Source of the DNA: Gemmatimonadota bacterium
GTDB lineage: Bacteria; Latescibacterota; UBA2968; UBA8231
Length of the DNA: 64,000 nt
Assembly (NCBI GenBank): GCA_018673255.1
Contig: JABHDC010000253.1
Location: 186,001 to 250,000, forward strand
Reading direction: 5' to 3'
Part shown: in pieces, positions 1 to 9,207 of the stretch
Numbering within the stretch: position 1 is the first letter of the stretch
Layout: every line of letters begins with the position of its first letter
Notes under the pieces: model-generated
The model's database searches: none
Told to the model about the DNA's origin: nothing
Seen by the model: the letters and a program-made list of their open reading frames with translations, nothing else
Position numbers and translations under genes: made by a program

Positions 1-1
1 C

Positions 2-268
2 TCATTCTACGATCCGGAGCGTGATGGCCTGGAAGTGGCAGACTCTCGACCCATCGCACTGCGGTCGCCGGCATTGGCTCAGTTGCAGTGCTCGACCCAG
101 GGTGCCTCGATCGCCTACACCTTCGACGCCGGCGACGATGTACACTGGTCTCTCTATTCGGAGCCTCTCAGATTGCGCCCCAAGACCCAGACGCTTCGTG
201 CACGAGCGATCCGCATCGGTTACCAGGAGAGTGACGAGTTGGAGACGAGACTCGAGGTCTCCCCATGA
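2..268 (+). CDS. C-terminal end of a sulfatase-like or glycan-active protein (5' end outside window)
   Basis: Only the last 88 residues are present, so the enzyme itself cannot be named. The visible part holds a beta-sandwich of the chitobiase/beta-hexosaminidase C-terminal type: the segment GASIAYTFDAGDDVHWSLYS followed by EPLRLRPKTQTLRARAIRIGY matches the usual pattern 'xxxIxYTxDG...LYxxPxxL...LRARAxRxGY'. In environmental Gram-negatives this module often ends secreted sulfatases, and the preceding SFYDPERDG would suit the end of a sulfatase domain; that assignment is inference. The next gene begins 79 bases after the stop. A different glycan-processing enzyme could carry the same tail. Confidence 0.55.
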   Translation, partial: SFYDPERDGLEVADSRPIALRSPALAQLQCSTQGASIAYTFDAGDDVHWSLYSEPLRLRPKTQTLRARAIRIGYQESDELETRLEVSP

Positions 269-347
269 ATGCTCGGTCTCTCAAAGTGACTCGATCCGCA
301 CGCGCTCTCAGCCACAGGCGTGTGTTTATCGTGGCAGTGGCGGCGTC

Positions 348-1736
348 ATGACGCGGAAGCGACCGATCGTAATCGTCGAACCGGATCCGGCCTGGGCCAC
401 TCAATTCCAGGAGATGGCGGTGGTCCTGAAGGCTGCACTGGGGTCACTGGCACTGGCCGTCGAACACGTGGGCAGCACATCCGTGCCTGGTCTGCCTGCC
501 AAGCCGATCATCGACATCGACGTCGTCATCGAGTCACCGGAGCAACTGCCCGATGTGGTCGAGGCTCTCGCAGCCGTGGGCTATCGTCACGAAGGCGACA
601 TCGGCATTCCGGGTCGGGAAGCCTTCATCCTCGATGGCGCCGAGGCGCCGAACGATGGCACCGGCAGGCACTGGCCCAGGCACCATCTCTACGTCTGTGA
701 CCAGGACAATACTGAACTGGCCAAACACCTGATGTTCCGGGATACCTTGCGCGCGCATCCCGACATCTCGGCGGCCTACGCGAAGGTGAAACGCGAGCTC
801 GCAGAGACCTATGTGGACGATGTCGATGCCTACGCCGAGGCGAAGGCATACTTCGTCGAAGGTGTTCTGCGTACCGCTGCCGAGTGGGCAGGTAGAGACG
901 GCGACGCGGATCCGGGACAGATGGGATCGGAGATCCAGGCCTACTATCGCCGGGGTCGTGAAGCCACTCGATGCCAGGGCGGAAGTGGTCTGCTCGAGTT
1001 TGCGCGGATTCAGGAATTGGTACGCCGGTATCTGCCACCGGCGCCAGCGATTGTTCTGGATGTGGGCGGTGGACCGGCCACCCATGCCGGCTGGTTGGCT
1101 GCCGATGGTTACGAGGTGCACTTGATCGACCCGGTGGAAGAGTTGCTCGAGGATGCCCGAACGGTCTCGGCGGCGCAGCCTCAGGCGCCGATTGCCAGCA
1201 TCAGGATGGGAGAGGCCAGGCAACTGCCCCACGCTGATGGCAGCGTCGATGCGGTCCTCCTCTTCGGCCCCCTCTACCACCTGACCCAACGGCAGGCGCG
1301 CATCGAGGCCCTGCTCGAAGCCGGTCGGGTCGTGCGGCCCGGGGGCGTCATTCTGGCGATCGGTATCTCCCGTTTCGCCTCAGCTCTGGATGGGCTCCTG
1401 CGCCGGTTTGTCGATGACGAAGCCTTCATCGAGATGATGGAACGCGACCTGGACCAGGGCCAACACCGCCGACCGGCCCATCGTGCCACATATTTCACGA
1501 CGGCCTTTTTCCACCACCCCGATGAGCTGGCCAGCGAGGCTACTGATGCCGGCCTGGAAGCGCTGACCACGCTGGCGATCCAGGGACCGGCCTGGCTTCT
1601 GGGAGACTTCGACGAACGATGGGCCGACGAGGCGCACAGGGAGCGGATCCTGGATGTCCTGCGTCGGATTGAGGCGGAGACCTCGATGCTGGGGGCCAGC
1701 GGTCATCTGATGCTTGTGGCGCGCAGGCCGGCATGA
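348..1736 (+). CDS. GrpB-family domain fused to class I SAM-dependent methyltransferase
   Basis: A 462-residue protein with two complete domains. Residues about 3-180 are a GrpB (UPF0157) domain, a nucleotidyltransferase-like fold, seen in VEHVGSTSVPGLPAKPIID, which carries the family's HxGSTSxxGLxAKPxID signature. Residues about 190-462 are a Rossmann methyltransferase with motif I VLDVGGGPATHAGW near residue 235, the acidic residue ending strand 2 (HLIDPV) and VLLFGPLYHL as the later motif. An open frame runs upstream to position 21, but homology starts at the ATG at 348. The stop overlaps the next start by four bases (ATGA), implying translational coupling. The two halves are normally separate proteins; a joint substrate is not known. 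Cytoplasmic, as no signal peptide is visible. Confidence 0.85.
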   Translation: MTRKRPIVIVEPDPAWATQFQEMAVVLKAALGSLALAVEHVGSTSVPGLPAKPIIDIDVVIESPEQLPDVVEALAAVGYRHEGDIGIPGREAFILDGAEAPNDGTGRHWPRHHLYVCDQDNTELAKHLMFRDTLRAHPDISAAYAKVKRELAETYVDDVDAYAEAKAYFVEGVLRTAAEWAGRDGDADPGQMGSEIQAYYRRGREATRCQGGSGLLEFARIQELVRRYLPPAPAIVLDVGGGPATHAGWLAADGYEVHLIDPVEELLEDARTVSAAQPQAPIASIRMGEARQLPHADGSVDAVLLFGPLYHLTQRQARIEALLEAGRVVRPGGVILAIGISRFASALDGLLRRFVDDEAFIEMMERDLDQGQHRRPAHRATYFTTAFFHHPDELASEATDAGLEALTTLAIQGPAWLLGDFDERWADEAHRERILDVLRRIEAETSMLGASGHLMLVARRPA

Positions 1737-2170
1737 GCACCGAAGGCAATCAGACAGAGAGGCATTTCCGCCTGAGCCTGTCCGAGGATCAGCTGTCGGT
1801 CTGTCGACTCGATGTCGATGGCCGCATCCCTTCATGGGCCACGGGAGATGGATTCTGGGCCGTCCTGCGACGTGAGATGGAACTGACGGTGGTCTGCATC
1901 ACGGATCGCGTGCCTGAAGGAACCTGTCATACGTCGGGTTGGCGTGCCCTGACCATCGATGCCACCCTGGATTTCTCAGAGGTCGGGATTCTCGCAGATC
2001 TCACCACACTTCTGGCACGAGCAGGGGTCTCCATCTTCGCCCTGTCGACGTATGACACGGATGTTGTGCTTGTGCAGGAAGCTGTACTCAGCTCAGCCAT
2101 CGAGGTGCTGCGGGCTGGGGGGCATGAAATCGCGGACGTGTCTGGAGACCGACCCCACCCAGAGCGTTAG
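1733..2170 (+). CDS. ACT-domain protein
   Basis: A 145-residue cytoplasmic protein. Its C-terminal half, about residues 70-133, reads as an ACT-type ligand-binding domain: a strand ALTIDATLDF, then GILADLTTLLARAGVSIFAL, the usual 'GxLAxLxxxLAxxGVSIxxxST' helix-strand pattern, then TYDTDVVLVQEAV. This resembles the ACT_7/CASTOR-like stand-alone proteins thought to sense amino acids. It overlaps the GrpB-methyltransferase gene by four bases, so the two are probably one transcript. No catalytic residues are expected or seen. The ligand cannot be read from the sequence. Confidence 0.8.
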   Translation: MSTEGNQTERHFRLSLSEDQLSVCRLDVDGRIPSWATGDGFWAVLRREMELTVVCITDRVPEGTCHTSGWRALTIDATLDFSEVGILADLTTLLARAGVSIFALSTYDTDVVLVQEAVLSSAIEVLRAGGHEIADVSGDRPHPER

Positions 2171-2242
2171 CAGTGTTCTGCCTCTTGCCACTGTCCGATT
2201 CACGCACGACCATACGACCTGTGACGCGACGTGTCTGATTCC

Positions 2243-2257
2243 GGGCGCCTGTCGCCC
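2243..2257 (+). terminator. Weak terminator-like hairpin after the ACT gene
   Basis: A five-base-pair GGGCG/CGCCC stem with loop CCTGT lies 70 bases after the ACT-gene stop and before the PhzF-like gene. There is no real U-tract (TTGATC follows), so it is at best a weak terminator. Confidence 0.25.
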
Positions 2258-2300
2258 TTGATCGCGGCCAGAGCCGATTCAGTATTCATCCGAATGGAGA

Positions 2301-3086
2301 GTGCGAGTGGAACTGCCCATCTACCAGGTTGATGCCTTCACTTCTGAGGTGTTCGGTGGCAACCCGGCCGCCGTCATCCCTCTGGAGGCGTGGCTGGCGG
2401 ACGATGTGTTGCAGTCGATTGCCGCAGAGAACAACCTGTCAGAGACAGCCTTCTTCGTCCCGTCTGCGGGGCACTTCGAATTGCGCTGGTTCACACCGAC
2501 CGTTGAAGTCGACCTGTGTGGTCACGCGACGCTGGCCACGGCGCATGTGTTGTTCGCTGAGCTTGGCCTCACGCCGAATCTGCTCAAGTTCAGTTCGGCG
2601 AGCGGGCAACTGACCGTCGAGCGGGAGGAGGCCCAGCTGGTCCTCGATTTTCCCGCCTATGAACTAGAATCTGCGCCAGTGGACGAAGTGCTCTGCCGAG
2701 GCCTCGGTGCGACCCCACGGGAGGCCCATAAGACCCGTGATCTGCTGGCGGTCTTCGAGACCCAGGATCAAGTCCTGGCGCTGACGCCTGACTTCGCTGC
2801 ACTGGGCCAGGTTGAGGGTCTAGTAGTGATCGCCACAGCCCCGGGAGAGGACTGCGACTTCGTGTCCCGATGTTTCGCGCCACGCGGGGGAATCGACGAG
2901 GATCCGGTGACCGGGTCAGCTCACTGCACGCTGACACCCTACTGGGTGAACCGGTTGGGCTCGTCTGAACTGCGTGCGCGTCAACTGTCAAAGCGCGGTG
3001 GTGAACTCAACTGCGAGTTGCGAGGAGACCGCGTTCGCATTGGTGGTCAGGCGCAGCTCTATATGCGCGGCAGCATCTTCGTCTAA
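2301..3086 (+). CDS. PhzF-family isomerase/epimerase-like protein
   Basis: A 261-residue PhzF-family protein (diaminopimelate-epimerase-like fold, two similar halves). Family signatures are YQVDAFTSEVFGGNPAAV at the N-terminus, NLSETAF with the glutamate that serves as the general acid/base in PhzF, then WFTPTVEVDLCGHATLATAH. The C-terminal half has RCFAPRGGIDEDPVTGSAH, also characteristic. The start is GTG at 2301 behind GGAGA; a second GTG at 2307 is possible. No phenazine biosynthesis genes lie nearby, so the substrate is unknown, as for most stand-alone PhzF homologues. The next gene begins one base after this stop. Confidence 0.9.
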   Translation: MRVELPIYQVDAFTSEVFGGNPAAVIPLEAWLADDVLQSIAAENNLSETAFFVPSAGHFELRWFTPTVEVDLCGHATLATAHVLFAELGLTPNLLKFSSASGQLTVEREEAQLVLDFPAYELESAPVDEVLCRGLGATPREAHKTRDLLAVFETQDQVLALTPDFAALGQVEGLVVIATAPGEDCDFVSRCFAPRGGIDEDPVTGSAHCTLTPYWVNRLGSSELRARQLSKRGGELNCELRGDRVRIGGQAQLYMRGSIFV

Positions 3087-3087
3087 C

Positions 3088-3864
3088 GTGGCACGTTTGC
3101 GCACACCGGCGATAGATCGAGTTGTCCTGTTGGGCGCCCTTTGCCGCCGGTCGGCAGGTCTGACTGTCTGTCTGCTCGCCTTGTGTCTGTCGTGGATGCG
3201 TTGCGCCGCAGTGCATGCACAAGAGCCGGCCACCTGGCCCGATCCGACGCGCTACGAGACCACGATTGCCGCCTTTGAGGCTGCTGACGCGGTGTCGATG
3301 CCGGCGCCACGTGGCATCCTGGCGATTGGCAGCTCGAGTATTGGCGCCTGGCACGGCACGATTGAACGCGATCTATCCCCATTTGTGATCATTCCCCGTG
3401 GTTTCGGGGGCAGCGTCATGAACGATGTCCTCCACTATGTCGATCGTGTGGTGTTGCCGTATCGGCCGAATGCCATCCTGTTGTACGAGGGTGACAACGA
3501 TGTCTCCCGCGGCATCTCTCCCGATTCGATCCGGGTCTGTTTCGAGGCGCTCGTGGCCCGCGTGCATTCAGCACTCCCCGAAACGCGCTTCTACGTGCTG
3601 TCCGTGAAGCCGAGCGCATCTCGCTGGCATCTGTGGCCTCAGATGGAGCGAGTGAATCAGGTGCTGTTGGAGGCCTGTAATCTGGACTCCCGGTTGATAT
3701 ATATCGACGTGGCTTCACCCTTTCTGGGTGTCGACGCGCGCCCGGATTCCTTGCTTTTCAGGAAGGACCGGCTCCATCTGAACTCGGCAGGCTATCAGGT
3801 ATGGACCGCGATGGTACGGCCCGTGTTGATGGCGGGTGAGGCGCAGTATGAGTCGGCCGACTGA
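3088..3864 (+). CDS. Secreted SGNH/GDSL-type hydrolase
   Basis: A 258-residue exported esterase-like protein. I start it at the GTG at 3088, right after the PhzF stop, because it leaves a clean signal peptide (LTVCLLALCLSWMRCAAVHA, cleaved before QEP); an open frame extends further upstream but overlaps PhzF. SGNH blocks are in order: block I ILAIGSSSIGAW with the nucleophile serine, block II RGFGGSVMNDV with the conserved glycine, block III YEGDNDV with the asparagine, and block V KDRLHLNSAGYQVW with the catalytic Asp and His. Substrate is likely an acylated carbohydrate or lipid in the periplasm or outside; the exact ester is unknown. Confidence 0.85.
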   Translation: MARLRTPAIDRVVLLGALCRRSAGLTVCLLALCLSWMRCAAVHAQEPATWPDPTRYETTIAAFEAADAVSMPAPRGILAIGSSSIGAWHGTIERDLSPFVIIPRGFGGSVMNDVLHYVDRVVLPYRPNAILLYEGDNDVSRGISPDSIRVCFEALVARVHSALPETRFYVLSVKPSASRWHLWPQMERVNQVLLEACNLDSRLIYIDVASPFLGVDARPDSLLFRKDRLHLNSAGYQVWTAMVRPVLMAGEAQYESAD

Positions 3865-3921
3865 TCAGATGACTGGCCACCCGGCCACAGCAGAGACCCG
3901 ATGAGAGCGACAGGACACTAA

Positions 3922-4305
3922 ATGAGTGACGACTATGCCCGTGGTCTGGCGCAGTTCCGGCAGATGGTTGGTGACGAGAAGATCGACGACCTGATCGAAC
4001 GATTCCGAGCCGTCTGCCCGGATTTTGAGACAGAAGCGGTCAGCGTCGTGGGGGGCCGCATCTGGTCGCGAGGCGGGATCGATCTGAAGACGCGGTCCCT
4101 GTGCAGCATCAGCGCCCTGGCCGCACTGGGCCGGGTCGGTGCCCTGAAGCTGAATTTCGAGATGGCCCTCAACAATGGTTGTACCCTGCAGGAGATCTTC
4201 GAGGCTCTGTTCCAGGTTGCCGCCTACGCCGGCTTTCCGGCGGCATGGGATGCGCTGGTGATGCTGGAGACGGTCTTGCAGGAGCGCGGGGACGAGGTCG
4301 CCTGA
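3922..4305 (+). CDS. Carboxymuconolactone decarboxylase family protein
   Basis: A 127-residue single-domain CMD/AhpD-fold protein, the normal size for this family. The segment KTRSLCSISALAALGR, then the helix with NNGCTLQEIFEALFQVAAYA and GFPAAW, follows the 4-carboxymuconolactone decarboxylase pattern. The redox CxxC of AhpD is absent, which favours a decarboxylase-like rather than a peroxidase-partner role. The next gene begins one base after the stop, suggesting co-transcription. No other beta-ketoadipate pathway gene is near, so the natural substrate is open. Confidence 0.85.
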   Translation: MSDDYARGLAQFRQMVGDEKIDDLIERFRAVCPDFETEAVSVVGGRIWSRGGIDLKTRSLCSISALAALGRVGALKLNFEMALNNGCTLQEIFEALFQVAAYAGFPAAWDALVMLETVLQERGDEVA

Positions 4306-4306
4306 T

Positions 4307-6805
4307 ATGGTGTCCGGCATCCGAGGAATCCCGATACCGACGCTGCTTGTGGTCCTGCTCATCGGCTGGTCCCTTGCAGCAGGGCCCGCTTCGGCTGCCC
4401 ATCTCGTGGGTGGCACCGTGCGTGAGGCGGCCTCAGGTGAGGGACTCGTGGCCGCCACGATCCAGATCGAGGGCACCTTCCGCGGCACGATCGCCAACGA
4501 AGTCGGTGAATACGCCCTCGAGATCCCGCAGCTGCCGGCGACCCTTCGCATCACCCACATCGGTTATCACTCGCAGATCATCGAGATCACCGATTCTGCG
4601 ATGACTCGCGTTGACGTGGCGCTGCAGGTCTCACCCCACAGGCTGCCCGAGATCGTGGTCTATCCGGAGCTGGGGGCGGATCTCATGCGGAAAGTGATTC
4701 AGCACAAGGCCACGTGGATGCCGCGCATCCAGAGCTACCAGGCTGAGGCTTACACGCGACGGTCGATCGATCGAACCGGTGAGATCATCGAGTTGTACGA
4801 AGTGGTCTCCGACGTGTATTGGGATCATGAATTGGGGACACGCGAGGTGGTCACGTCCCTGCGCAAGACGGCCAATGCTGAAGAGAACGAGTTCGCCTCG
4901 GCTCTGGAAGGCACGGTGAATCTCTACCACGACGACATCGAGTTCATCGAGTCGGATCTGATGGGGATCACGCATCCGGATGCGCTGGACCACTATGACT
5001 TCGATCTGATTGGACGTCGACTCGTGGACGATCAGGTGGTCTACGATCTTCAAGTCAGACCGCGCAATCGGCTGCACTCCGGATTCGAGGGCACGGTGGC
5101 GGTTCTCGACAGCGAATTCGTCATGCTTGAGGTCGATCTCGTGCCGACGCGTTCGACGCTGGCCACGGCGATTCCCATTCCCCTGATCCAGGATCTGACC
5201 TGGCGCTACCGACAGCAATTTCGCGGCTTCGACGGCCTCTGGCTTCCCGTCGACTACCGGCTGTCGGTGGGGATCAAGATCGGCATGGTGGGACTCCAAC
5301 TTCCGTTGATCGGCATGGAGCAGGTGACGCGATTTGCCGATTACGAGGTCAACGCCACGACGCGGGTCGGCGAATCATCCACGGCGACCGAGCCCCCCTT
5401 CAGCGCCTTCTTTTCAACGGAATCGGTTCGCATGGACACGGTGGCGATCGCCGCCGATACAGCCTTCACGCGGTTTGCGGATCCGGTGCCCATGACGGCA
5501 GCCGAGCAGGTTGCCCTCGATACCATTACCGCGCAGTTCAAGGGGGAAAAGGTCCTGCGACCGACGGGTTTTCTCGTGCGTTTCATGGATTTCGACGACG
5601 AGATCGATGAGGAGCAGGATGAGAGCGGGGGAGGCACGATCAATGTGACGGTGAATTCCGGTGAGTCATCGCCCGGGCGACCTCTGCGCAGGAAATGGTG
5701 GCAGGTCGCCGATTACTCGCCGTCGGGCCGCTTCAATCGCGTCGAGGAGGCGCTACTGGCACTGGGGGCACAGCGCCAGGCGTGGGGACTGAAGCTGCGC
5801 GGCAAGGTTGGTTTCAGCTCTGGCCTCGAGAAGGTGAGCTTCAACGTGGGCGGGCGTCGTCAGTGGGATGATGAAGGTCGATCGGCCTACGTGGATGCGG
5901 GATATCACCGTGGCGGTGGCAGTCACTATACATCTGATACGTATCCGGTCTTCCTCAACACGGCACAGGTGCTGCTGGGTGAGGATGACTACTTCGACTA
6001 TTACTGGAGTCAGGGCCTGGCTCTGGACATCGGCGCCGACTCAGGTCGCCTGCAGACAAAGGCACGACTTGGTTTCCGGGCTGAAGATCACTCGTCTCTG
6101 ACGATGACGACGGATGTGGATCTGTTCAATCGAGGACCGATGCGACCGAATCCATCCGTCGATGAGGGGCGCATGCATCGCGTCGAATTGCGCGTCGAGG
6201 TCGGTGGGGGATACAACCGTTTCGGCACGGTGCCGAATCGCCGCCTCGAGGTCTCCGTCGAACACTCTGCCGACTGGATGGGCTCGGATTTCGATTTCAC
6301 CAAGGTCCACTTCGCCGCCGACTGGCATCAGACGACATTTCTGCAACGGCGCTGGGTTCCCAATGCGCTGGATCTGCGCGTCGTGGGCGGCACATTCCGT
6401 GGTGAGTTGCCCGTGCAGCGTTTTGGTGCGCTGGATGTCGCCATGGGGCCCGTGTCACCTTACGGTACACTGCGTGGGGCACACGGCCACCCCTTCGTGG
6501 GCGAGAGCTATCTGGGCATGGTAGCGGAGCACAACTTCCGGAGTGCCCCCTTCGAGTTGCTGGGGCTCTGGCCACTGGTCGAGCGGGGCTTTGGCCTGGT
6601 GGCTTTTGCTGGATACGGGCAGACCTGGATCGACGAGGATCGCCGGGCGGCTTTTCCCCTCGTGCCACGCTGGACGAAGGTACCCCACAAGGAGGTCGGT
6701 GCGAGCCTGTTCCTCTACAACATTATCAGAGCGGATCTGACACGCCTCGTCGATCCTGGAGGCTGGGCCGTGGGGATCAGCCTGGCGCGTTTCGAATTCG
6801 ACTGA
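4307..6805 (+). CDS. DUF5686-type outer-membrane protein with carboxypeptidase-D regulatory-like N-domain
   Basis: An 832-residue exported protein. A signal peptide (LLVVLLIGWSLAAGPASA) leads into a carboxypeptidase-regulatory-like beta-sandwich at about residues 28-110, recognisable by LVGGTVREAASGEGLVAATI and later LRITHIGYHSQ. This arrangement usually heads TonB-system or DUF5686 barrel proteins of the Bacteroidota and relatives. The central region matches the DUF5686 layout, and the last 300 residues are rich in alternating aromatic/polar strands and end in FEFD with a terminal aromatic, as expected of an outer-membrane beta-barrel. Function is unknown; it lacks the plug domain of a real TonB receptor. 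Confidence 0.75.
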   Translation: MVSGIRGIPIPTLLVVLLIGWSLAAGPASAAHLVGGTVREAASGEGLVAATIQIEGTFRGTIANEVGEYALEIPQLPATLRITHIGYHSQIIEITDSAMTRVDVALQVSPHRLPEIVVYPELGADLMRKVIQHKATWMPRIQSYQAEAYTRRSIDRTGEIIELYEVVSDVYWDHELGTREVVTSLRKTANAEENEFASALEGTVNLYHDDIEFIESDLMGITHPDALDHYDFDLIGRRLVDDQVVYDLQVRPRNRLHSGFEGTVAVLDSEFVMLEVDLVPTRSTLATAIPIPLIQDLTWRYRQQFRGFDGLWLPVDYRLSVGIKIGMVGLQLPLIGMEQVTRFADYEVNATTRVGESSTATEPPFSAFFSTESVRMDTVAIAADTAFTRFADPVPMTAAEQVALDTITAQFKGEKVLRPTGFLVRFMDFDDEIDEEQDESGGGTINVTVNSGESSPGRPLRRKWWQVADYSPSGRFNRVEEALLALGAQRQAWGLKLRGKVGFSSGLEKVSFNVGGRRQWDDEGRSAYVDAGYHRGGGSHYTSDTYPVFLNTAQVLLGEDDYFDYYWSQGLALDIGADSGRLQTKARLGFRAEDHSSLTMTTDVDLFNRGPMRPNPSVDEGRMHRVELRVEVGGGYNRFGTVPNRRLEVSVEHSADWMGSDFDFTKVHFAADWHQTTFLQRRWVPNALDLRVVGGTFRGELPVQRFGALDVAMGPVSPYGTLRGAHGHPFVGESYLGMVAEHNFRSAPFELLGLWPLVERGFGLVAFAGYGQTWIDEDRRAAFPLVPRWTKVPHKEVGASLFLYNIIRADLTRLVDPGGWAVGISLARFEFD

Positions 6806-6940
6806 GGTGATGGTGGCAGGCCGCCGAGGATGTTGCGCAGCTGTACCTGTTTGTGCACACTCGCCTATGGACGTCTGTGGAGCGATTCTGGTAACCAAAC
6901 GTCCCAGGCACCAGACATTCCAGCACGAGAGAGTTCAGAG

Positions 6941-7711
6941 ATGAAGAAGGTGGTTTTCACCGGCGTGAACGGGCAGGTCGCCTATGCGATGCAGAAGGAA
7001 CTGACCGGCAAGTACGACACGTCGGGCATCAGCATCAAACGGATGGATGAGATCCTGCAGAATGGGGCGCCATCCACGTGGAAAGAGCAGATGGATGCCT
7101 ATCGCGAACTGCTGATGGAGCAGATGACGACGGCATTTCGGGGCGCCACGGCGGTTGTTCATCTCGGCTGGAATACACGCGACGACAACTGTGGTCAGGG
7201 CATGGATCCACTCAATCTCCTGGCCGTCGATTGCTGTTATCAGGCGGCGATCGCCGAGGATGTGGCGCGAATCTACATGGCCAGTTCCGTCCACTCTTAC
7301 GATTTTACCCACGATCTGAAGGACGATGTCGAGTCGGTGAAGCCCTTTCCCGACGTGCGGGAGAACCCCTTTGGTGTGCCCCCCACAAGCCTGTACGGGG
7401 TGAGCAAGCGCTGGATGGAGATATCGGGCCAATTCTATGCGCAGAAGCTGTCAGAGGCGCAGAAGATCCTTGTCGTCCGCCTGGGAGCGGTGGGACGTGA
7501 GGATCATCCGCACCGGGCCGGATCCCGCCTGTGGAACAGCCATCGGGACCTGGCCGGCCTGCTCGAAGCATTCATCGAGTGCGAGGATGCACCGAATTTC
7601 TGGGTCGCCTTCGGCGTCTCAGACAACTACGGTGAACAGACCACCCGCGGTTACTTTGACTCGGTGAATCCCTACGGATACGTGTCGCAGGATAACTCCT
7701 ACGACCACTGA
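6941..7711 (+). CDS. NAD-dependent epimerase/dehydratase (uronate-dehydrogenase-like)
   Basis: A 256-residue extended short-chain dehydrogenase. The start is the ATG at 6941, where the Rossmann strand MKKVVFTGVNGQVAYAM begins; the open frame extends upstream to 6830 without homology. The dinucleotide motif is TGVNGQVA (TGxxGxxx), and the catalytic YxxxK is YGVSKRWME with a serine in the MASSVHSYD segment before it. The overall pattern, including VVHLGW, resembles uronate dehydrogenases and related sugar oxidoreductases. That reaction would fit the many sugar-acid genes in the window, but the substrate is inferred only. Confidence 0.8.
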   Translation: MKKVVFTGVNGQVAYAMQKELTGKYDTSGISIKRMDEILQNGAPSTWKEQMDAYRELLMEQMTTAFRGATAVVHLGWNTRDDNCGQGMDPLNLLAVDCCYQAAIAEDVARIYMASSVHSYDFTHDLKDDVESVKPFPDVRENPFGVPPTSLYGVSKRWMEISGQFYAQKLSEAQKILVVRLGAVGREDHPHRAGSRLWNSHRDLAGLLEAFIECEDAPNFWVAFGVSDNYGEQTTRGYFDSVNPYGYVSQDNSYDH

Positions 7712-7785
7712 CTTCACCAGCGGGTCACTGGACGGCGCATTTCGGGCTGGCGCCTGACGCGTTATTCCGCATCTTTATCAGTCCT

Positions 7786-8058
7786 ATGCCCGAATTCGAA
7801 TCAGGAATCCAGAGCATTATCGACGGCAGGGGTCTGCCGATTGCGATCGTCGGCATGTCGATCGTCTTTACCGCCCTGTCCGCGATTGCGGCCATCATCT
7901 CTCTGCTGCCCCGCGTACTGAAGCTATTGGCGAAGTACGTGCCGGAGGTCGACCACCATGCCCCGCGCGAACGCCCCGGTGGTCCCGATAGGGATCTGGC
8001 GGCGGTGGCAGCAGCAGCGGCGGCATACCACACCCATCGTACGGGCGCCGATTCATGA
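7786..8058 (+). CDS. oadG: Sodium-pumping decarboxylase, gamma subunit
   Basis: A 90-residue membrane protein with one N-terminal transmembrane helix (LPIAIVGMSIVFTALSAIAA) followed by a hydrophilic tail rich in alanine and ending HTHRTGADS. GMSIVFTAL is the hallmark of the OadG/gamma family. In known enzymes this subunit holds alpha to the membrane beta subunit and its tail histidines bind zinc. It overlaps the beta gene by four bases and precedes alpha, the usual order gamma-beta-alpha. No strong ribosome-binding site is visible before this ATG. Confidence 0.88.
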   Translation: MPEFESGIQSIIDGRGLPIAIVGMSIVFTALSAIAAIISLLPRVLKLLAKYVPEVDHHAPRERPGGPDRDLAAVAAAAAAYHTHRTGADS

Positions 8059-9182
8059 GCGTTCTGCAGGAATTCCTCGGCACGACCGGCTTTGCCACGA
8101 TGACCTGGGGGAATCTCCTCATGATCGTCATCGGGCTGGTCTTTATTACGCTGGCCATCACCAAGGACTATGAACCGCTGTTGTTGTTGCCCATTGGCTT
8201 TGGTGCCATGGTGGGTAATATCCCGTCGATCCCCGGCATGGCGCTCAGCGTCTACGATCCGGGCAGCGTGCTTTCCTACATCTACTACGGCGTCAGTCAG
8301 GGCATCTTCCCGCCGCTGATCTTCCTCGGGATCGGGGCCATGACGGATTTTTCGACGATGCTGTCGAATCCGCGACTGGTTCTGCTCGGGGCAGCGGCCC
8401 AGGTGGGTATTTTCCTGACCCTCATGGGTGCCCTGTATCTGGGATTCACACCGGAGGAAGCTGGCGCCATTGGCATCATCGGTGGGGCAGATGGTCCGAC
8501 AGCCATCTTCCTGTCGGCCAAGCTGGCACCCCACCTGATCGGTGCCATCGCTATTGCTGCCTATTCCTACATGGCCCTGGTGCCGGTGATTCAGCCGCCG
8601 ATCATGAGGTTGCTCACGACCCGCAAGGAGCGCCTGATCCGTATGAAGCCGCCGCGCGACGTCTCGAAGCGCGAGCGAATCTTCTTCCCGATCATCGCCT
8701 TTCTCGTAGCGGCACTGATCGCGCCCGGTTCGCTGGCTCTGGTGGGGATGTTGATGTTCGGCAATCTGCTCAAGGAGAGTGGTGTCACCGACCGACTGGC
8801 GGATACGGCGCGGCACGCGTTCATCGACATCGTGACGATCCTGCTGGGCTTTTCCGTTGGAGCCAGTACGCAGGCACAGACTTTTCTGACACCCGAGTCG
8901 TTGTCGATTTTTGGACTCGGCGCCCTGTCTTTCGCCGTGGCCACGGCCGGTGGCGTCATGTTCTGCAAGTTCCTGAATCTGTTCACAAAAGAGAAAGTGA
9001 ATCCCCTGCTCGGGGCCGCCGGCGTGTCGGCCGTACCTGATTCTGCACGAGTCGTACAGATGGTTGGCCTGCAGGAAGATCCACACAACCATCTGTTGAT
9101 GAATGCCATGGCCCCGAATGTGGCCGGCGTCATCGGTTCGGCGATCTGCGCCGGTATTCTGTGGTCAGTGATGGTCAAGTGA
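8055..9182 (+). CDS. oadB: Sodium ion-translocating decarboxylase, beta subunit
   Basis: A 375-residue polytopic membrane protein, the family length, that carries the Na+ channel of the oxaloacetate/methylmalonyl-CoA/glutaconyl-CoA decarboxylases. Signatures are YYGVSQGIFPPLIFLGIGAM, then GAIGIIGGADGPTAIFL, the conserved GGADGPT loop that holds the catalytic aspartate for decarboxylation coupled to Na+ movement, and NPLLGAAGVSAVPDSARV near the C-terminus, followed by NHLLMNAMAPNVAGVIGSA. The start overlaps the gamma stop. Substrate choice is set by the alpha subunit. The enzyme would export Na+ while decarboxylating. Confidence 0.95.
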   Translation: MSVLQEFLGTTGFATMTWGNLLMIVIGLVFITLAITKDYEPLLLLPIGFGAMVGNIPSIPGMALSVYDPGSVLSYIYYGVSQGIFPPLIFLGIGAMTDFSTMLSNPRLVLLGAAAQVGIFLTLMGALYLGFTPEEAGAIGIIGGADGPTAIFLSAKLAPHLIGAIAIAAYSYMALVPVIQPPIMRLLTTRKERLIRMKPPRDVSKRERIFFPIIAFLVAALIAPGSLALVGMLMFGNLLKESGVTDRLADTARHAFIDIVTILLGFSVGASTQAQTFLTPESLSIFGLGALSFAVATAGGVMFCKFLNLFTKEKVNPLLGAAGVSAVPDSARVVQMVGLQEDPHNHLLMNAMAPNVAGVIGSAICAGILWSVMVK

Positions 9183-9207
9183 ATAGCACGTAGACGAGAG
9201 CGATCTG

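Noticed and set aside
7725..9092. A 455-residue minus-strand ORF
   Set aside because: It is the antisense shadow of the gamma and beta decarboxylase genes, His/Arg/Gln-rich with no domain.
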